Positions 27,367 to 36,386 of a stretch of DNA of 47,193 bases are shown here, piece by piece. The stretch comes from an uncultured Alphaproteobacteria bacterium (lineage in GTDB: Bacteria > Pseudomonadota > Alphaproteobacteria > Thalassobaculales > Thalassobaculaceae). Each line of letters opens with the position of its first letter. Within the stretch, counting starts at the first letter, position 1. Made by a program: the position numbers and the translations under genes. Location: NCBI GenBank assembly GCA_902629125.1, contig CACOPQ010000014.1:1-47193 (forward strand). Direction: 5' to 3'. The notes below the pieces were generated by a model that worked only from the letters and a program-made list of their open reading frames with translations, was not told where the DNA came from and did not search any database.

Positions 27367-27981
27367 CTAGAGATTTTTCAAATATTGTTGTAGTGTCGTA
27401 TACGCCTCGTTAATTATTTTCAACCTTTCTTCTGATTCTTTGTCTCCCCCATTGCGGTCTGGGTGGTTGAGTTTAACTAAATCCTTGTATTTAGATTTCA
27501 GTTTTTCTAATTCAATTGGAAGCTCTAATTCCATTACAGATAACGCATTCAACTGTTGGGAATCCAGCTTGGTATAAACAGAATGAGATCCTCTGCTTTC
27601 ATAACTTTTCTTATATTTTATGTCGTCATCTCGAAATAAACCAAATACATCTCTGATTTCGTTATTCAATGGAGAAGAGAAGCTAGCTTTCCTTGCACCG
27701 AAAGGCCAGCTTGGGCGATCCCAGGTAGTCGAGCGGCGTATCATCTGCTCCAATTCTTCTTCATTAAGACCCTCATTAAAGTTCCATGATCGGTTATACT
27801 CTCTAACGTGCTGCAAACAAAAAAAATAATAATCTCTAAGTTGTTTTGGACCTTTTGGTGCCTTATACAAGCCGTCGAGGCGGCAGTTAGGAAAATCACA
27901 TTCATTTTCCCTGCTTTGTTTATCTGGCGTCTCTACCCGCAACGCTTCTTCATAACGCCGTGTTTTATTGGAATTAATCAC
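27367..27981 (-). CDS. J-domain (DnaJ-like) protein encoded upstream of cobS
   Basis: A 204-residue protein with a C-terminal J domain: residues 145-202 include LKSKYKDLVKLNHPDRNGG with the HPD motif that stimulates DnaK ATPase. The N-terminal half has CDFPNCRLDGLYKAPKGP and YYFFCLQHVREYNRSWNF, with three cysteines and a histidine that could bind zinc. Start is GTG with GGGATAAC upstream. A J-domain gene next to cobS-cobT is a recurrent arrangement in alphaproteobacteria as far as I recall, so a chaperone role for the chelatase is plausible but unproven. Confidence 0.88.
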   Translation of the reverse strand: MINSNKTRRYEEALRVETPDKQSRENECDFPNCRLDGLYKAPKGPKQLRDYYFFCLQHVREYNRSWNFNEGLNEEELEQMIRRSTTWDRPSWPFGARKASFSSPLNNEIRDVFGLFRDDDIKYKKSYESRGSHSVYTKLDSQQLNALSVMELELPIELEKLKSKYKDLVKLNHPDRNGGDKESEERLKIINEAYTTLQQYLKNL

Positions 27982-28095
27982 GTTATCCCGTCTTAATGAT
28001 TGATTACGCGTGTTGTATTAGTATTTGAGTGCTCATTTTATTATGATGTCACCTAAACTATAATATAGGGAATAATAGGCGATAGGAAAACCTTA

Positions 28096-28350
28096 ATGAA
28101 AGTAGCTAAAAAGATTGAAAACAAAATCCTGCAAGAATTAAGTCCAACGCGATTTGAGCTTATTGACGAATCACATTTACATGCAGGACATGTCGGTGCT
28201 AGGCCAGAAGGAGAGACACATTTCCGCTTATGTATTTCTTCTCCAAAACTTTCAGGGAAAAGTCGATTAGAAAAACAGCGTCGAATCCATAAAATTCTAA
28301 AAGAAGAGTTGGACGGCCCCGTTCATGCGTTAAGTATTGAAGTTGACTAA
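28096..28350 (+). CDS. bolA: BolA family protein
   Basis: An 84-residue BolA-like protein, a partner of monothiol glutaredoxins in iron-sulfur and iron homeostasis. The signature is LIDESHLHAGHVG followed by ETHFRLCISS, and then RLEKQRRIHKIL and GPVHALSIEV. AGGA precedes the ATG and TATAAT (28059-28064) could be the -10 box. It is divergent from the J-domain gene and ends five bases from the convergent CorC-like gene. The invariant histidine of the HVG/RPEG region is present. Confidence 0.93.
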   Translation: MKVAKKIENKILQELSPTRFELIDESHLHAGHVGARPEGETHFRLCISSPKLSGKSRLEKQRRIHKILKEELDGPVHALSIEVD

Positions 28351-28355
28351 CTAGT

Positions 28356-29693
28356 TCAGTGTTTAGCTTGTTCTGTCGTCACCTCGTCATACGAACCAGC
28401 CGTCTGTTTTGGCCGAGGCCAGACCCGCAATTGCGTTATTTGGTTCCTATGTTTGCGCAAAATTCTAAATCTAAAACCGTAAAATATAAACTCTTGGCCC
28501 ACATTCGGTATTATGCGCGCTTCGTGAAGTATTAGCCCTGCGATTGTCGATGCCTCTTCATCTGGCAGGTTCCACTCATAATCTCTGTTCAGGTCACGTA
28601 AAGTAACAGATCCATTTATTAAGAATGAACCATCTGGTTGAGGACGAACACCGGAAACAGACACATCATTTTCGTCATCTATATTACCAACTATCTCTTC
28701 CAAAATATCTTCCAAGGTGACGACACCTTGCAAGGTTCCATACTCGTCGACCACGACAGCAAAGTGTTCCTTCCTTGCACGAAATGCCTGCAATTGATCC
28801 AAAAGGTTCGACGACTCTGGTATGAACCACGGTTCATTAGCTACTTCAACAATATCCAGATCGGCCATATTCTCGCCAGGGAAACCTCTTATAGCACGCA
28901 AAAGAGCCTTTCCGTGGAGAATTCCAATGATTTCGTCCGGGTCACCCCTATAAAGGGGTAATCGTGTAAACGGGCTCTCCAATAGCTCATCCAGTATTTC
29001 TTCCAGAGGGAGATCCGCATTAATCATAGAAACACTACTTCTATGCGTCATAATTTCCTCAACGGTCACCTCTCCAAGATCTAAAATGCTCCTTAGCATT
29101 GCCCTTTCTTCACTTACATCTGGTCCAGGCCCTGTATGCAGTTCTATCAACCCACGCAGCTCTTCTTCACGCTCCTGTTGTTCCAATGAAGAAAGGCCTT
29201 TGACCCCAAAAATCCTCAATAAAAGATTGACTACAAACCTTGTCGCTATACTCAAAGGCTGGAACAACCATACGAAAACCCTAATAGCAGGGCCCACAGC
29301 TAGTGATGATCTATCTGCATTGTTTATTGCAAACGTTTTTGGCAAAACCTCGGCGAAAATAGTTACTAATATTGTCATACCGACCATCGCATAAGCGACA
29401 CCTGCATCATCGAACAGACTAATTAAAACACTTGTTGCAAGAGCGGATGCGGCTATGTTGGCTATATTATTTCCAATTAAGATTGTTCCGATCAGCGTAT
29501 CGTTTTTCCGGCGAAGTCTTAAAACTGTACTAGCCCTGCGATTTCCACGAAGTGACAACTGATGAAGTCTTGCCTGCGATGCTGCTGTTAGCGCTGTTTC
29601 CGATCCAGAAAAAAAGGCGGATAGAAAAAGAAGAGCTATTATGGCAGTAATTGGAGCTATTAATGATTGCGCAATATGGAAAATATCAAACAT
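28356..29693 (-). CDS. HlyC/CorC (CNNM) family protein with CBS pair
   Basis: A 445-residue membrane protein. An N-terminal DUF21 domain with about four helices (FLSAFFSGSETALTAA, a typical start, to about residue 190), a CBS pair around residues 210-330 (EEIMTHRSSVSMI, then DEYGTLQGVVTLEDILEEIVG), and a CorC_HlyC transporter-associated domain at the end (DGSFLINGSVTLRDLN). Family members are linked to magnesium or cobalt efflux; cobalt would suit the neighbouring corrinoid genes, but that is inference. It lies downstream of aroB with a 45-base gap. Confidence 0.93.
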   Translation of the reverse strand: MFDIFHIAQSLIAPITAIIALLFLSAFFSGSETALTAASQARLHQLSLRGNRRASTVLRLRRKNDTLIGTILIGNNIANIAASALATSVLISLFDDAGVAYAMVGMTILVTIFAEVLPKTFAINNADRSSLAVGPAIRVFVWLFQPLSIATRFVVNLLLRIFGVKGLSSLEQQEREEELRGLIELHTGPGPDVSEERAMLRSILDLGEVTVEEIMTHRSSVSMINADLPLEEILDELLESPFTRLPLYRGDPDEIIGILHGKALLRAIRGFPGENMADLDIVEVANEPWFIPESSNLLDQLQAFRARKEHFAVVVDEYGTLQGVVTLEDILEEIVGNIDDENDVSVSGVRPQPDGSFLINGSVTLRDLNRDYEWNLPDEEASTIAGLILHEARIIPNVGQEFIFYGFRFRILRKHRNQITQLRVWPRPKQTAGSYDEVTTEQAKH

Positions 29694-29738
29694 TTTTGAT
29701 GACGACCTTCTAAAGATTCGCTTTAGGACTGTGGTTTG

Positions 29739-30863
29739 TTAAAGATCCCCTGACAGAGACTTTTCGATTACACTATAGACTTCATTTTTTTCTACATCCG
29801 CGGTTAGGTAAGCTTCGCCTATACTTCTTATAAGCACAAATCTCAGCTGTCCATTGGACACTTTTTTGTCGTGTTGCATATGTTGAATTAGCCCATCAGG
29901 ATGCCATGAAGTGGATCCCTTAATACTATTTATGTTGGTGGGCAGGCCGATGTTCCTAATATACTCAACAGCGCGCCCTGCATCCTGTCCTGACAAGTGG
30001 CCCAAATTTCTTGACAATTCAATAGCCATGACCATGCCAATCGACACTGCCTCACCATGAAGCAAATTTCCGTTATATCCGGCTTCCGCCTCGAGTGCAT
30101 GCCCGAAAGTGTGACCAAAATTTAAAATGGCCCGCAGATCTCTCTCCTTTTCATCTGCTTCAACTATTTCTGCCTTTATCCGACAACTGGTAAAAATAGC
30201 AAATTGTTGTGCCACTTTATCTCCCTCTAAAACCTTTTTTCCATTCAACTCCAACCAATCAAAAAATGAGCGATCCCTTATAAGCCCGTATTTCACCACT
30301 TCGGCATAACCAGCAAAAAGTTGACGCGGCGGCAAAGTTTGGAGCACCTGGGTATCAATTGCAACCAAGCTTGGTTGGTAGAAACTTCCAACAAGATTTT
30401 TACCTTGCCGAACATTGATACCTGTTTTTCCGCCAACCGAACTATCCACCTGAGAAAGTAGCGTTGTCGGTACTTGAATAACTTTTATACCTCTCAAAGT
30501 GACGGCCCCCGCAAAACCTGCTAAATCACCGATAACCCCACCTCCCAAAGCCACTAATAAAGAGTCCCTGTCAACTTTGGATTCAAGCAGCTGGTCAATT
30601 ATTTTTTCTAAATTAATAAAACTTTTTGTACTCTCTCCCACCGGTACTTCTAATACTTTTGGAGATATGCCCTGTTCTGATAGGGATTCTACCGTTTGTT
30701 TTAACCAGTGGACTGAAATGTTGTTATCGGTAACGATGAACGTTTGTGGTTTTACACAATTCTTAGATATTAAAGCACCTAAGTTCGAGAGCAAGCCATG
30801 CTCAATAATAATGTCGTAGGAGTTTTCTCTAAGATTAATTCTCAGTTTATTGTGTTCGTTCAC
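29739..30863 (-). CDS. aroB: 3-dehydroquinate synthase
   Basis: A 374-residue NAD- and metal-dependent enzyme making 3-dehydroquinate from DAHP in the shikimate pathway. Visible: ALGGGVIGDLAGFAG (about 105-119), VPTTLLSQVDSSVGGKTGIN (about 131-150), and the metal-binding region with E in YAEVVKYG, plus ILNFGHTFGHALE. Start is GTG, two bases after the aroK stop, indicating translational coupling. Active-site residues appear intact. Confidence 0.96.
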   Translation of the reverse strand: MNEHNKLRINLRENSYDIIIEHGLLSNLGALISKNCVKPQTFIVTDNNISVHWLKQTVESLSEQGISPKVLEVPVGESTKSFINLEKIIDQLLESKVDRDSLLVALGGGVIGDLAGFAGAVTLRGIKVIQVPTTLLSQVDSSVGGKTGINVRQGKNLVGSFYQPSLVAIDTQVLQTLPPRQLFAGYAEVVKYGLIRDRSFFDWLELNGKKVLEGDKVAQQFAIFTSCRIKAEIVEADEKERDLRAILNFGHTFGHALEAEAGYNGNLLHGEAVSIGMVMAIELSRNLGHLSGQDAGRAVEYIRNIGLPTNINSIKGSTSWHPDGLIQHMQHDKKVSNGQLRFVLIRSIGEAYLTADVEKNEVYSVIEKSLSGDL

Positions 30864-30865
30864 GA

Positions 30866-31435
30866 CTACACCGACTGCTTCGCGTTATAATAATCGCCCA
30901 AACATTCAGCCACTTTTGAAACTGTAATGTCGACCGCATCATCTTTTGCATCCACTATAAGATCCGCATCATTATATATAGGATAACGCTTGTTTATAAG
31001 TGCTCTTAAAGTTTGTTGCGGATCAACTGTTTGCAAAAGTGGCCTGCCAGACCGCTTTTCTAGGCGCTTTGCTAATACTTCGAAACTTACACGTAGCCAT
31101 ACTGATGTAGCCGTTTTTTTGATCAACAGCCTAGTGGCTTGAGACATAAAAGCCCCTCCACCAGTAGCTAAAACACAAGGCTGCCCGGATAATATTCTTG
31201 AAATAACTCTTTCTTCACCTTTTCTGAACTCCGCCTCACCATATTTCTCGAAGATATCCGTTATTGTACATCCTGCTGCACGCTCAATTTCTTGATCGGC
31301 GTCGACGAACTGTATTCCAATTCGATCTGCTAAAATTTTTCCTACAGTAGTTTTACCCGCTCCCATTATACCCACCAAAACGATTGTCTTTTTTTTCACA
31401 TAATCAAATTTGTGACTAAATTTTTCTATCTTCAT
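30866..31435 (-). CDS. aroK: Shikimate kinase
   Basis: A kinase of about 189 residues that phosphorylates shikimate with ATP. The Walker A motif is GIMGAGKTTVGK, the shikimate-binding DADQEIE, FRKGEERV and GGGAFM segments follow, and the lid arginine lies in KRSGRPLL. I prefer the ATG at 31435; a GTG at 31444 would add three residues but has no ribosome site. The first 20 residues before the P-loop are basic. It forms a coupled pair with aroB. Confidence 0.95.
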   Translation of the reverse strand: MKIEKFSHKFDYVKKKTIVLVGIMGAGKTTVGKILADRIGIQFVDADQEIERAAGCTITDIFEKYGEAEFRKGEERVISRILSGQPCVLATGGGAFMSQATRLLIKKTATSVWLRVSFEVLAKRLEKRSGRPLLQTVDPQQTLRALINKRYPIYNDADLIVDAKDDAVDITVSKVAECLGDYYNAKQSV

Positions 31436-31528
31436 TAAAACCACTTTTGCATTTTTAGTTGATTCCGACTAAATCAATTTCCAATCGTTCGCCATACAAC
31501 GGTCATAATTCGCTGTTCAACTCTCTTT

Positions 31529-31609
31529 TATCAGCTTTTTTTAGTTGGCAACAAGATATAGATTTAGAATGAAACATATTACTCTAAGTGCTATAGGAAA
31601 GAGCTGATA
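31529..31609. repeat. Long inverted repeat in the aroK / small-ORF intergenic region
   Basis: TATCAGCTTTTT (31529-31540) and AAAGAGCTGATA (31598-31609) can pair over 12 positions with one G-U. Within the loop AGTTGG (31543-31548) can pair with CCAACT (31614-31619) just beyond the second arm, giving a pseudoknot-like order. It sits between the divergent aroK and the 45-residue ORF and could be a structured leader of the forward transcript. Otherwise 31445-31644 shows nothing I can name. Confidence 0.35.
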
Positions 31610-31644
31610 GGAACCAACTGCTTTATCAATCCTGGATATGTATC

Positions 31645-31782
31645 ATGAAAGTAGCCCTAGTAACCCTCGTTGTAGTAATTGTAATAATTGGTAGCGCCAT
31701 TACTTTGCTCTCAACATGGGACATACCAGCACCCTCAAGTTTTGTAGAAAGAGACATATCAAATGAAAAGCCTCTTCGCTAA
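31645..31782 (+). CDS. Small single-helix membrane protein, 45 residues
   Basis: ATG at 31645 to TAA at 31782 encodes MKVALVTLVVVIVIIGSAIT followed by a short tail with WDIPAPSSFVERDI. One hydrophobic helix (residues 3-22) and an outward tail suggest an inner-membrane microprotein. A W-D-I-P-A-P motif followed by VE.. is, to my memory, seen in small alphaproteobacterial proteins at a similar place, which supports a real gene. It overlaps the next gene by 20 bases in another frame, so the two are probably translated together. Function unknown. Confidence 0.7.
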   Translation: MKVALVTLVVVIVIIGSAITLLSTWDIPAPSSFVERDISNEKPLR

Positions 31783-33571
31783 TATCAAATCATTTTTATT
31801 CATTTGCATAGTCGTTCAAGTCACAACAGATGTTGCGGCACAACAAAACCCCGTCTCTCTTTTACCTAAAGCACAAAAAACATTCGAACTCGATAGAAAA
31901 TTGCCCCAAGAAAGATCAGAAATTAAAACTTCTACAGAGAGTTCAAAGTCGGAAGGCGACATAGTTCAAACTAACAGGTTGGAAGCCTTAAATCTAGAAA
32001 CCACCGGAATTTTGGGCATCGAAACTGGTGGATTTGATAAAAATATGTGGAACGGAACAACTCGTCCACAAGCGATTTCATTATTGGAAAATTTGCCCTC
32101 TAAAATATATTCTAGAGGTTTACAAAATCTACAAAAGCGGCTTTTACTTACCCGAGCCCGCACTCCTATATATGAAAAAGATGAAAATAAGAACGTCATT
32201 TTAAAGCTTCGGCAGCAAAATCTTTTCAAATCGGGAAAGTTAGATTACTTTGCACAAATACAGCAAAATATTCCGCGGTCGCATGATGATGAAGAGCTAG
32301 CACAACTCGCGGTTAACGTTTTTTTTCTAAACAATAATTTGGACAAAGCGTGCGAGCTTACAAAGTATTGGTTTGATAAATCTCAGAAAAGGTTTTGGCA
32401 GAAAAATCTCATTTTTTGTGACGCAATTAATGACCTTCGGGATAATGTTGATTTTGGAATTCAGCTACTCTCTGAAACCAAGAACGGAGAGGATGATAAG
32501 TTCATTTCACTTATAAATGTTATTATCGGCAACGAAGACATGCCATCAGCTAAACACATAGCAGAAATGACCCCAAGAGATGTTGCAATGCTTAGGTTTG
32601 GCCAGCAAACGCTGCCTAAGCTAAACATGGATATCCTGCCACCCTGGTTACACGGAATCTATATCAATGATCCATCAATTCAACAGAGGGATAGATTGAA
32701 GCTTGCTCATCACTCTTTTCTGTTAGGATTGATAGAGGCAGAAGCGTTAGCAAAACTCTATGAGACAGCAGACCTACCCCAAAATGATATTGCGACGGCA
32801 ATAACATTGACACGTGAAGGCGCTACTCAGATCCCCGACGCACTTTTGTATCGATTGGTACTTTCTCAGGAAACTGATTTTGGCAAAGCTCAAGCAATCT
32901 ATAAAGCAATAGATTTTGCTATACAAGAGGGGACCGTTGCTGAGATGGTCGAACTTTATCAAGACCAACTAAAACAAATTGTACCGGCATCTGAGTTAGA
33001 TTGGTTTGCGTGCACGGCTGCCATGATAAGCATGATTAATCGAGATTTTACAACTGCAGAACTCTGGTTGGAGGTAGCTCAAAAAGAAGACCCAACAAGT
33101 GACCAAAGCCCAATTACTTGGTCGAAAGTATGGCCAGTTTTATGGCTATTGAATGAAGATGGGTCAGTCAAATTAGATGAACAAGAATTAAAAGGTTGGG
33201 CACAAAAGTTATTGACTAAAAAGCCGTTGGAAGGAAGAAGTTTAATAAACCTTACATACCATGTCCTAGAGGTTTTTGGAGCTAAAATTCCACATGAAAG
33301 ATGGACTGAATTAGCTGGCAAGGAGGTGCTTGTCGAGCACGGGTATAGCTTATTCACCAACAAACAGTCGGTAGAACAAGCTTTGGAAAAAAAGCTCACT
33401 GCTTCCGCTGCAGCGACTTTATTGCTATCCGTTGGCAGTCTGAAAGCATCTGAATTTCAAGACGAGAGCTTGTTATTTATTATTTCAGCTCTAAGTGATC
33501 TAGGTCTCAAACAACAGGCTAAAAGCATAGCTTTCCAAGTTTTGATTCAAAAAAATCACCCCATTTGGTAA
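31763..33571 (+). CDS. Large secreted protein of unknown function
   Basis: A 602-residue protein starting with a signal peptide (basic MKSLFANIKS, hydrophobic FLFICIVVQV, cleavage likely after DVAA). The mature part is mainly helical with repeating short helices (ELAQLAVNVFFLNNNLDKA, FTTAELWLEVAQ), which looks like a TPR-like or superhelical scaffold in the periplasm; no catalytic motif is visible. It overlaps the 45-residue membrane ORF and is 21 bases before xerD. I know of no named family. Confidence 0.8.
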   Translation: MKSLFANIKSFLFICIVVQVTTDVAAQQNPVSLLPKAQKTFELDRKLPQERSEIKTSTESSKSEGDIVQTNRLEALNLETTGILGIETGGFDKNMWNGTTRPQAISLLENLPSKIYSRGLQNLQKRLLLTRARTPIYEKDENKNVILKLRQQNLFKSGKLDYFAQIQQNIPRSHDDEELAQLAVNVFFLNNNLDKACELTKYWFDKSQKRFWQKNLIFCDAINDLRDNVDFGIQLLSETKNGEDDKFISLINVIIGNEDMPSAKHIAEMTPRDVAMLRFGQQTLPKLNMDILPPWLHGIYINDPSIQQRDRLKLAHHSFLLGLIEAEALAKLYETADLPQNDIATAITLTREGATQIPDALLYRLVLSQETDFGKAQAIYKAIDFAIQEGTVAEMVELYQDQLKQIVPASELDWFACTAAMISMINRDFTTAELWLEVAQKEDPTSDQSPITWSKVWPVLWLLNEDGSVKLDEQELKGWAQKLLTKKPLEGRSLINLTYHVLEVFGAKIPHERWTELAGKEVLVEHGYSLFTNKQSVEQALEKKLTASAAATLLLSVGSLKASEFQDESLLFIISALSDLGLKQQAKSIAFQVLIQKNHPIW

Positions 33572-33592
33572 GCAATTTGGATTCCTAACTGT

Positions 33593-34510
33593 ATGACAGA
33601 TTATAGAGGAAACACCGTCGAACAATTTTTAGAAATGCTGATCGCTGAACGAGGAGCATCTAGTAATACATGCACATCTTACCTCAATGATATTAACAAT
33701 TTCGGTAAGTTTCTAAGTGATGCCGAGACAAGCCTTGAAGATGCGACAACCGACAATGTAAGGAGTTATCTCCGACACCGTAGTGAGGTTGGAGCAAATA
33801 ACCTGACGATCTCTAGAAACCTGTCAGTACTGCGACAGTTTTTTAAATTCTTGCAAAGTGAAAACGTTCGCTTGGATAATCCAGCTCTTAATGTTGATGG
33901 TCCAAAAGTGTCCCGCCCCCTACCAAAAGTGATATCTGAAGATGATGTCGAGGCTCTACTAAAAGCTGCCTATAAGTTACAAACAGCGGAGGGGATACGA
34001 CTAACCTGCCTACTTGAAATTGCTTATGCCTCCGGCCTTCGAGTAACAGAGTTAGTAAGTCTTCCAGTTGATTCGCTAAGTTATACGTCAGAAACATTAT
34101 TGATTTTAGGAAAGGGTGGTAAAGAGCGTTTAGTACCTTTAACCTCTTCTGCAATGAATGCCATCCTTGCCTATGAGAAGGTCAGAGGAGATTTTTTAAA
34201 GGGAAATAAAACATCCAAATTTTTGTTTCCGTCACGATCTAAACAAGGATATTTAACACGACGAAGACTCGGTCAACTTCTCAAGGATCTTGCCATTCAA
34301 GCTGGTTTAGATCCAACCATAATCTCCCCTCACATTTTACGGCACGCTTTTGCGTCGCATCTTTTAAACCGTGGCGCAGACTTAAGGAGCCTGCAAAAAA
34401 TGCTAGGCCACTCCGATATTTCCACCACACAAATTTATACACACGTTCAAAAAGAACGATTACATACGGTAGTTTCCTCTTTTCATCCTATGTCTAAAAA
34501 AGACTTTTAA
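33593..34510 (+). CDS. xerD: Site-specific tyrosine recombinase XerD
   Basis: A 305-residue tyrosine recombinase that with XerC resolves chromosome dimers at dif. The N-terminal SAM-like domain holds VEQFLEMLIAERGASSNT; the catalytic residues are R150 (ASGLRVTEL), K174 (GKGGKERL), H247 and R250 (HILRHAFASHLL), H273 (LGHSD) and Y282 (QIYTHV). The gene order with aroK upstream and accA downstream supports XerD rather than XerC. It is not linked to any mobile element. Confidence 0.92.
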   Translation: MTDYRGNTVEQFLEMLIAERGASSNTCTSYLNDINNFGKFLSDAETSLEDATTDNVRSYLRHRSEVGANNLTISRNLSVLRQFFKFLQSENVRLDNPALNVDGPKVSRPLPKVISEDDVEALLKAAYKLQTAEGIRLTCLLEIAYASGLRVTELVSLPVDSLSYTSETLLILGKGGKERLVPLTSSAMNAILAYEKVRGDFLKGNKTSKFLFPSRSKQGYLTRRRLGQLLKDLAIQAGLDPTIISPHILRHAFASHLLNRGADLRSLQKMLGHSDISTTQIYTHVQKERLHTVVSSFHPMSKKDF

Positions 34511-34591
34511 GATTTTTTTTTGGGGTCTTTTAGCGTATAAAGTAGATCCATCCTGGTAACAAAATCATCTTCATCCGAGGATCAAATAGAG

Positions 34592-35542
34592 TTGTTTTTA
34601 GAATTTGAAAAGCAAATTGCCGAATTAGAAGGTAAGATCGAAGAGTTACGACATTTGTCGGATGACGGTGATATAAACATAGCCGCCGAAGTAACCCGTC
34701 TTCAGAAAAAAGCAAACCAACAATTGAAGGCTACCTATAAAAAACTGTCTCCATGGCAAAAAGTTCAGGTTGCACGACATCCAAACAGACCGCACTTCAA
34801 ACATGTAAGCAACAGTTTATTTTCTGACTTTATTCCTCTATCAGGGGATCGTTATTTTGGTGAAGATAAAGCTGTCGTGGCCGGCATTGGGAAATTCAAG
34901 GGTCAATCGGTAGTTATAATAGGTACAGAGAAAGGCGAAAGCACTGAAGAACGGCTGGAATCAAACTTCGGGATGGCGAAGCCAGAAGGCTACAGAAAAG
35001 CGCAACGCCTAATGGATATTGCCAATCGATTCAACCTACCGGTTCTAACTTTTATTGATACAGCTGGTGCTTACCCGGGCATTGGGGCCGAAGAACGAGG
35101 CCAGGCAGAAGCAATTGCAAGAACAATAGAAAAAAGTTTAACAATAAGCGTACCTTTGATTGCCGTCATACTTGGCGAGGGGGGTTCAGGTGGTGCAGTA
35201 GCGCTAGCAACTGCTAACCAGGTACTTATGCTAGAGCATGCGATTTATTCGGTTATTTCACCTGAAGGATGTGCCTCAATACTTTGGCGAAGCAGCAACC
35301 ATGCTGTAGAGGCTGCAAATGCCTTGAGGTTAACAGCACAAGATCTTCACGCCCTTCGCATTATCGATAATATCATTGAGGAACCGCTAGGAGCAGCACA
35401 TCGTGATCATTCTGTCACTATAGATAATATCGAAAAAGCAATAGAGACTAGCCTGGCAAATCTATGCCGCCAAAGCAGAGATCAGCTCGTAGATAGTAGA
35501 AGGAAAAAGTTTTTGGATGTGTATGCTGGGAAGTTAATTTAG
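34592..35542 (+). CDS. accA: Acetyl-CoA carboxylase carboxyltransferase subunit alpha
   Basis: A 316-residue subunit which, with AccD, transfers the carboxyl group from biotin to acetyl-CoA in the first step of fatty acid synthesis. Landmarks are ELEGKIEELRHL at the N-terminus, ARHPNRPHFKH, FIDTAGAYPGIGAEERGQAEA around residues 150-170 and LGEGGSGGAVALATANQV. TTG at 34592 is the first usable start after an upstream stop; it gives the normal family N-terminus and follows GAGG by about 11 bases. It ends overlapping the convergent Nit2-like gene by four bases. Confidence 0.94.
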   Translation: MFLEFEKQIAELEGKIEELRHLSDDGDINIAAEVTRLQKKANQQLKATYKKLSPWQKVQVARHPNRPHFKHVSNSLFSDFIPLSGDRYFGEDKAVVAGIGKFKGQSVVIIGTEKGESTEERLESNFGMAKPEGYRKAQRLMDIANRFNLPVLTFIDTAGAYPGIGAEERGQAEAIARTIEKSLTISVPLIAVILGEGGSGGAVALATANQVLMLEHAIYSVISPEGCASILWRSSNHAVEAANALRLTAQDLHALRIIDNIIEEPLGAAHRDHSVTIDNIEKAIETSLANLCRQSRDQLVDSRRKKFLDVYAGKLI

Positions 35543-36372
35543 AAGGCTGGAAACGACTTACTGTAATCTCTATCATGACTTAACGATGGAATTTTATTTC
35601 TAGCCTCGTTAACTAACTTCAGATCTAAATCCGCTATGATAATACCAACATCTTTATTAGCATCTGCCAGAACATTGCCCCACGGATCAATAATTATTGA
35701 GTGTCCAAATGTTTTTCGTTTTTGCTCATGAATTCCTGTTTGAGCTGCGGATACTATAAAGCAACCATTTTCGATGGCCCTAGCCCGTTGCAAAACATGC
35801 CAGTGGGCTTCTCCAGTAACTTCTGTAAACGCTGATGGAATGAAAATTATTCTAGCACCAGCCTTTGCAAGGTCTCGATAAAGTGCGGGGAAGCGAATAT
35901 CGTAACAAATCGTTAGTCCTACCAAACCCCATGGTGTTTTAGCGAGACAGGCTGAAGTGCCTGGCTGATAGGTTGCAGACTCCCGGTATATACTGCCGTC
36001 ATTAACTTCAACATCGAACATATGGATTTTTGTATATCGCGCAATTACCTGGCCACCTGGATTAATTAAAAAACTTCTATTAGCAAGTTTGCTATCAGAG
36101 AGTTTGATTGAGATCGATCCAATAAGTAGCCAAATAGATAAGTCCTTCGATAAATTTCGAAATTCTCTTAAAACGATGTGATCATTTTCGGCTTGTGCTT
36201 TATCTAAGGCTTTTTCTCTATTGGGTTCCAACATGCCGACGACCTCAGGCGTCGTTATCAACTCGGCACCATCAGACTTTGCTTCACAAATAAGGGAACT
36301 AACTTCCTCTATATTTATATTGGGGTCTGGTTTTGAATTTGTCTGAATACATGCAACCCTCAAATTTGACAT
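35539..36372 (-). CDS. Carbon-nitrogen hydrolase, Nit2-like
   Basis: A 277-residue nitrilase-superfamily hydrolase. From the ATG at 36372 the triad is E43 (TTPEVVGML), K115 (RYTKIHMFD) and C156 (LTICYDIRFP). The KIHMFDV segment matches the Nit1/Nit2 branch, whose members act on deaminated glutathione or omega-amides. I favour this ATG because GGTGAG lies five bases before it; an alternative TTG at 36390 overlaps the grxC stop. The grxC gene directly upstream fits a glutathione-related repair role. Confidence 0.9.
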   Translation of the reverse strand: MSNLRVACIQTNSKPDPNINIEEVSSLICEAKSDGAELITTPEVVGMLEPNREKALDKAQAENDHIVLREFRNLSKDLSIWLLIGSISIKLSDSKLANRSFLINPGGQVIARYTKIHMFDVEVNDGSIYRESATYQPGTSACLAKTPWGLVGLTICYDIRFPALYRDLAKAGARIIFIPSAFTEVTGEAHWHVLQRARAIENGCFIVSAAQTGIHEQKRKTFGHSIIIDPWGNVLADANKDVGIIIADLDLKLVNEARNKIPSLSHDRDYSKSFPAF

Positions 36373-36386
36373 TGCACTCACCGTCG

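Noticed and set aside
33593-34510. XerD-like recombinase as integrase of a mobile element
   Set aside because: Gene order (aroK, xerD, accA) and all motifs fit the housekeeping XerD; no attachment repeats, transposase or phage genes are nearby.
34499-34531. AAAAGAC ... GTCTTTT arms after xerD as a terminator
   Set aside because: A seven-base A+T-rich stem with a roughly 19-base loop is unstable, and accA follows on the same strand.
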